Made by a program: the position numbers and the translations under genes | In this document: one piece after another, positions 61,941 to 64,000 of the stretch | Position numbering within the stretch: the stretch's first letter is position 1 | Layout of the letters: the number at the start of each line of letters is the position of its first letter | Notes under the pieces: generated by a model | What the model was told of the DNA's origin: nothing | Databases searched by the model: none | The model's input: the letters and a program-made list of their open reading frames with translations, nothing else | DNA from: Macropodus opercularis | Taxonomy: Eukaryota > Chordata > Actinopteri > Anabantiformes > Osphronemidae | DNA length: 64,000 nt | Direction of reading: 5' to 3' | Assembly (NCBI GenBank): GCA_030770545.1 | Contig: CM061097.1 | Coordinates: forward strand, 4,278,501 to 4,342,500

Positions 61941-63059
61941 CCTAATCACGGTTTATGTCACGTAATTTGCTGTTAGTGTGTTTTTATCCCTTTTTTTAAT
62001 GCACTGGCTGCTTTAAAGGCTGCAGTTTGTGGCGCTGTTATCGTATTTTGTGTAGGTGAGGTAGACCTGCAACATTTACAACGGATCACATCAGGGTCTC
62101 AAAAATAGAGGAAACGGATGGCAGCGAACACATAAACCTCCTTTTTGAGTTTTATCTGTAAAAGCTGAATCTTATTTGCTCTGTTACATTTAAAACTTAG
62201 CCGTGTTATTCTGTTTTATTCCAAGGGTTAGAGTAGGGTGAGGATTTAATCCAGATTAGATCAGTTCACCTCCATGTGTATGTGATGTGAAACACATTTC
62301 TGCAGCACTGGGGAGAGGTAGTTTTTATAGAAGTGTTTATGGCTCATTGACATCCTGCCGCTGTGTTTATGACTCACTGTGCCCGTCACACCACTAAACA
62401 CCCTGATTCCTTCAAGGGCATCAGGACCAATCAATAGAGACAGAACCACACTAATAATCTAGCGAGACACATTCTGTGAGACTGACTGCTGCTGCTCTGC
62501 CTTGAGCCACAAGCGCCGTCATAATGGTGAGATTTCCACTGGTGAGGCTAAATCTACACGTAGCAGACTGTGTGGACGCTCAAACGGCGAACAAATGATT
62601 GGATCACGGGTGAGGCTGCATTCAAAGCCAATTCCTCTGATCTTTCTGTTACAACAAACATTCGTCATTGCACAAGCGATTGGATTCTTCACGCGGTAAT
62701 AACGGCAACAACAATCAGATGTGCACAGCTTGCTGGTAATAATATCAGCTCATATCCCTGGTGGCTTTTCCGTGATAATGAAACATATTACATTCAGACG
62801 CTCTTAGACTGTTGAGTGAAAGGCTTAGGCTGTGACATATCTGATGGTGTTGTATAAATATTGTTTGTTTGAACGGGGTAATATGTGGACTCATCACAAC
62901 TTGCGCGCGGATCCCTGGGTGCAGCAGGTGATTTTCCGAAAGTCTGAGGAAAATAAAAACATACCTGGTCACGTTTTGGAAGGTGCCACCAGCATAAATG
63001 GATCAGTTCAGTGCGTTGCTGCACGGCCTTCTGTTGTCCCCTTTTTATTGATAGAGCAT

Positions 63060-63350
63060 TGATTGTTGGTCCAGGTGGCGTGCTATGGTAATACACAGTG
63101 AAATTGGCATGACAACCGTGATCTAGCTTTGATTCCAGTAACTGCTCTCCCAGCAGGGTGAAAATGGGCCTCGGCTTGGCCTTGTCGTACAACAAAAAGC
63201 ACTTAGTGGGAATGCTTATGAATAAAAATGCCAAGGCAAAAGCCAGGCTGCTCGGAGGGAAGCTTTTGACAAGCTGGCAGTCTGCCATTTTGATTATCTA
63301 AATTTACCGCTAAAGAGCTATGAAATATGAGAAAAACTATCAGTTGACGT
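63060..63350. promoter_or_regulatory. Candidate conserved non-coding block
   Basis: About 290 bases without repeats or tracts, including GAATAAAAATGCCAAGGC, GTTTTGACAAGC-like and CATTTTGATTATCTAAATT words. A 164-codon minus-strand frame overlaps part of it (to 63288) but has no splice or start context. Confidence 0.33.
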
Positions 63351-64000
63351 CCGTTTGGCAGCTACGGGGGATGTAACCGTTGTGTATTTGTTCAGTAATC
63401 ACTTCTCTCCTTCTCGTCAATACGACCAGATCTAAACCATGAAAGTGATGTCAAGCTGTGAGTTCTGAGCTCAGGGTACGCAGACGCCGAGGCCAACCTG
63501 TCGGCGTTGCTAGTGTAGGACCAACCTGTGAACTTCTCATCTACACGAACACTTCACAATGTAAAACCCAAGACCTTGGAGAATTTAAACAACAAGATGA
63601 AATTAAGTGAAATGCTGACCTCAACAGGAGAAACCTGCAGCAGACTATCAGAACAGAAGTAAACATAATGTCACTGCACAGCACTGGGAGGACTGGTCTG
63701 ACAGGAAGCTGACTAAAGTCACGTCACTGGCTACCAGCAGTGTTTGAGGGTGTTTCATGCACCTGCACCCTTTAGATTTGCTGACCAAGAGCCTTCGCAC
63801 CGTTTATGACACAGCTGTTCAGGGGGAGGCGATCACTCACTCGGGAAGGTGAATCCCAGCAGTTCACAAAATGACAGCACACTACTCGGTGCAGCAGAGA
63901 CTGTCCCGTCGATAAGTTAGTAGGCTCGGGCTGGTCTGACGTCGGAGGTTATGTAAAGTATGTCCTCACACATTCCAGTAACAAGATTTTGAAGGGAGAG

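Larger units (their letters stand above)
49709..64000. other. Gene-free DNA to the end of the window, putatively intronic
   Basis: No further exon is convincing. If the unidentified gene continues, the next exon lies beyond the window. The region is richer than the rest in candidate conserved non-coding blocks (53830-54030, 55320-55400, 57960-58260, 60840-61080, 63060-63350). It also has three mobile-element relics (51430-51570, 58480-58594, 61690-61940), a (CA)n run (51065-51088), a purine tract (57540-57790) and a C18 homopolymer (59873-59890). Confidence 0.4.

Noticed and set aside
62794..63288. 164-codon minus-strand frame
   Set aside because: No acceptor or start context. It overlaps a candidate conserved non-coding block, and no domain is recognised.
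1..64000. CRISPR arrays, rRNA genes, prokaryotic operons or phage features
   Set aside because: None seen. The repeats are dinucleotide arrays, and gene structure and repeat content are vertebrate.

Overview
The window reads as nuclear DNA of a ray-finned (teleost) fish. It is AT-rich and gene-poor. It carries many (CA/TG)n microsatellites, GT-AG introns several kilobases long, relics of an interspersed repeat that I know from teleost genomes, and a 5'-UTR-like exon with the GCTAAC/GCTAGC word pattern common in fish promoters. There is no operon structure, rRNA, tRNA or CRISPR. Almost every long open frame is a chance frame in repeats or strand-asymmetric DNA.

One gene is firm. Three plus-strand exons (7378-7543, 9027-9142, 14232-14393) join in phase and end at a TAG stop. 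They encode the last 147 residues of a sperm-tail PG-rich repeat (STPG/SHIPPO-type) protein, with GPGQYNP and NPGPGAY motifs. Its earlier exons are not recognisable in bases 1-7377 and probably lie upstream. A short intron seems to interrupt its 3' UTR (14427-14993).

A second plus-strand transcription unit is inferred, less securely. A non-coding 5' exon and promoter-like DNA lie at 18.9-19.95 kb. Two small phase-compatible coding-exon candidates follow at 36382-36469 and 49630-49708. Together they read as an acidic stretch followed by a Trp/Tyr-containing segment. I do not recognise the protein, and more exons would lie beyond the window.

The rest is intron or intergenic DNA. It holds candidate conserved non-coding blocks (homeodomain-like TAAT/ATTA words in mixed-composition DNA), a local duplication about 920 bp apart (20442-20520 and 21363-21444), microsatellites, purine/pyrimidine-asymmetric tracts, several inverted repeats and a few decayed mobile-element fragments. 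This would fit a tissue-specific ciliary gene followed by a long-intron, possibly developmental, gene. I found no convincing undescribed system. The best leads are the unidentified exon pair, the duplicated block and the inverted repeats.
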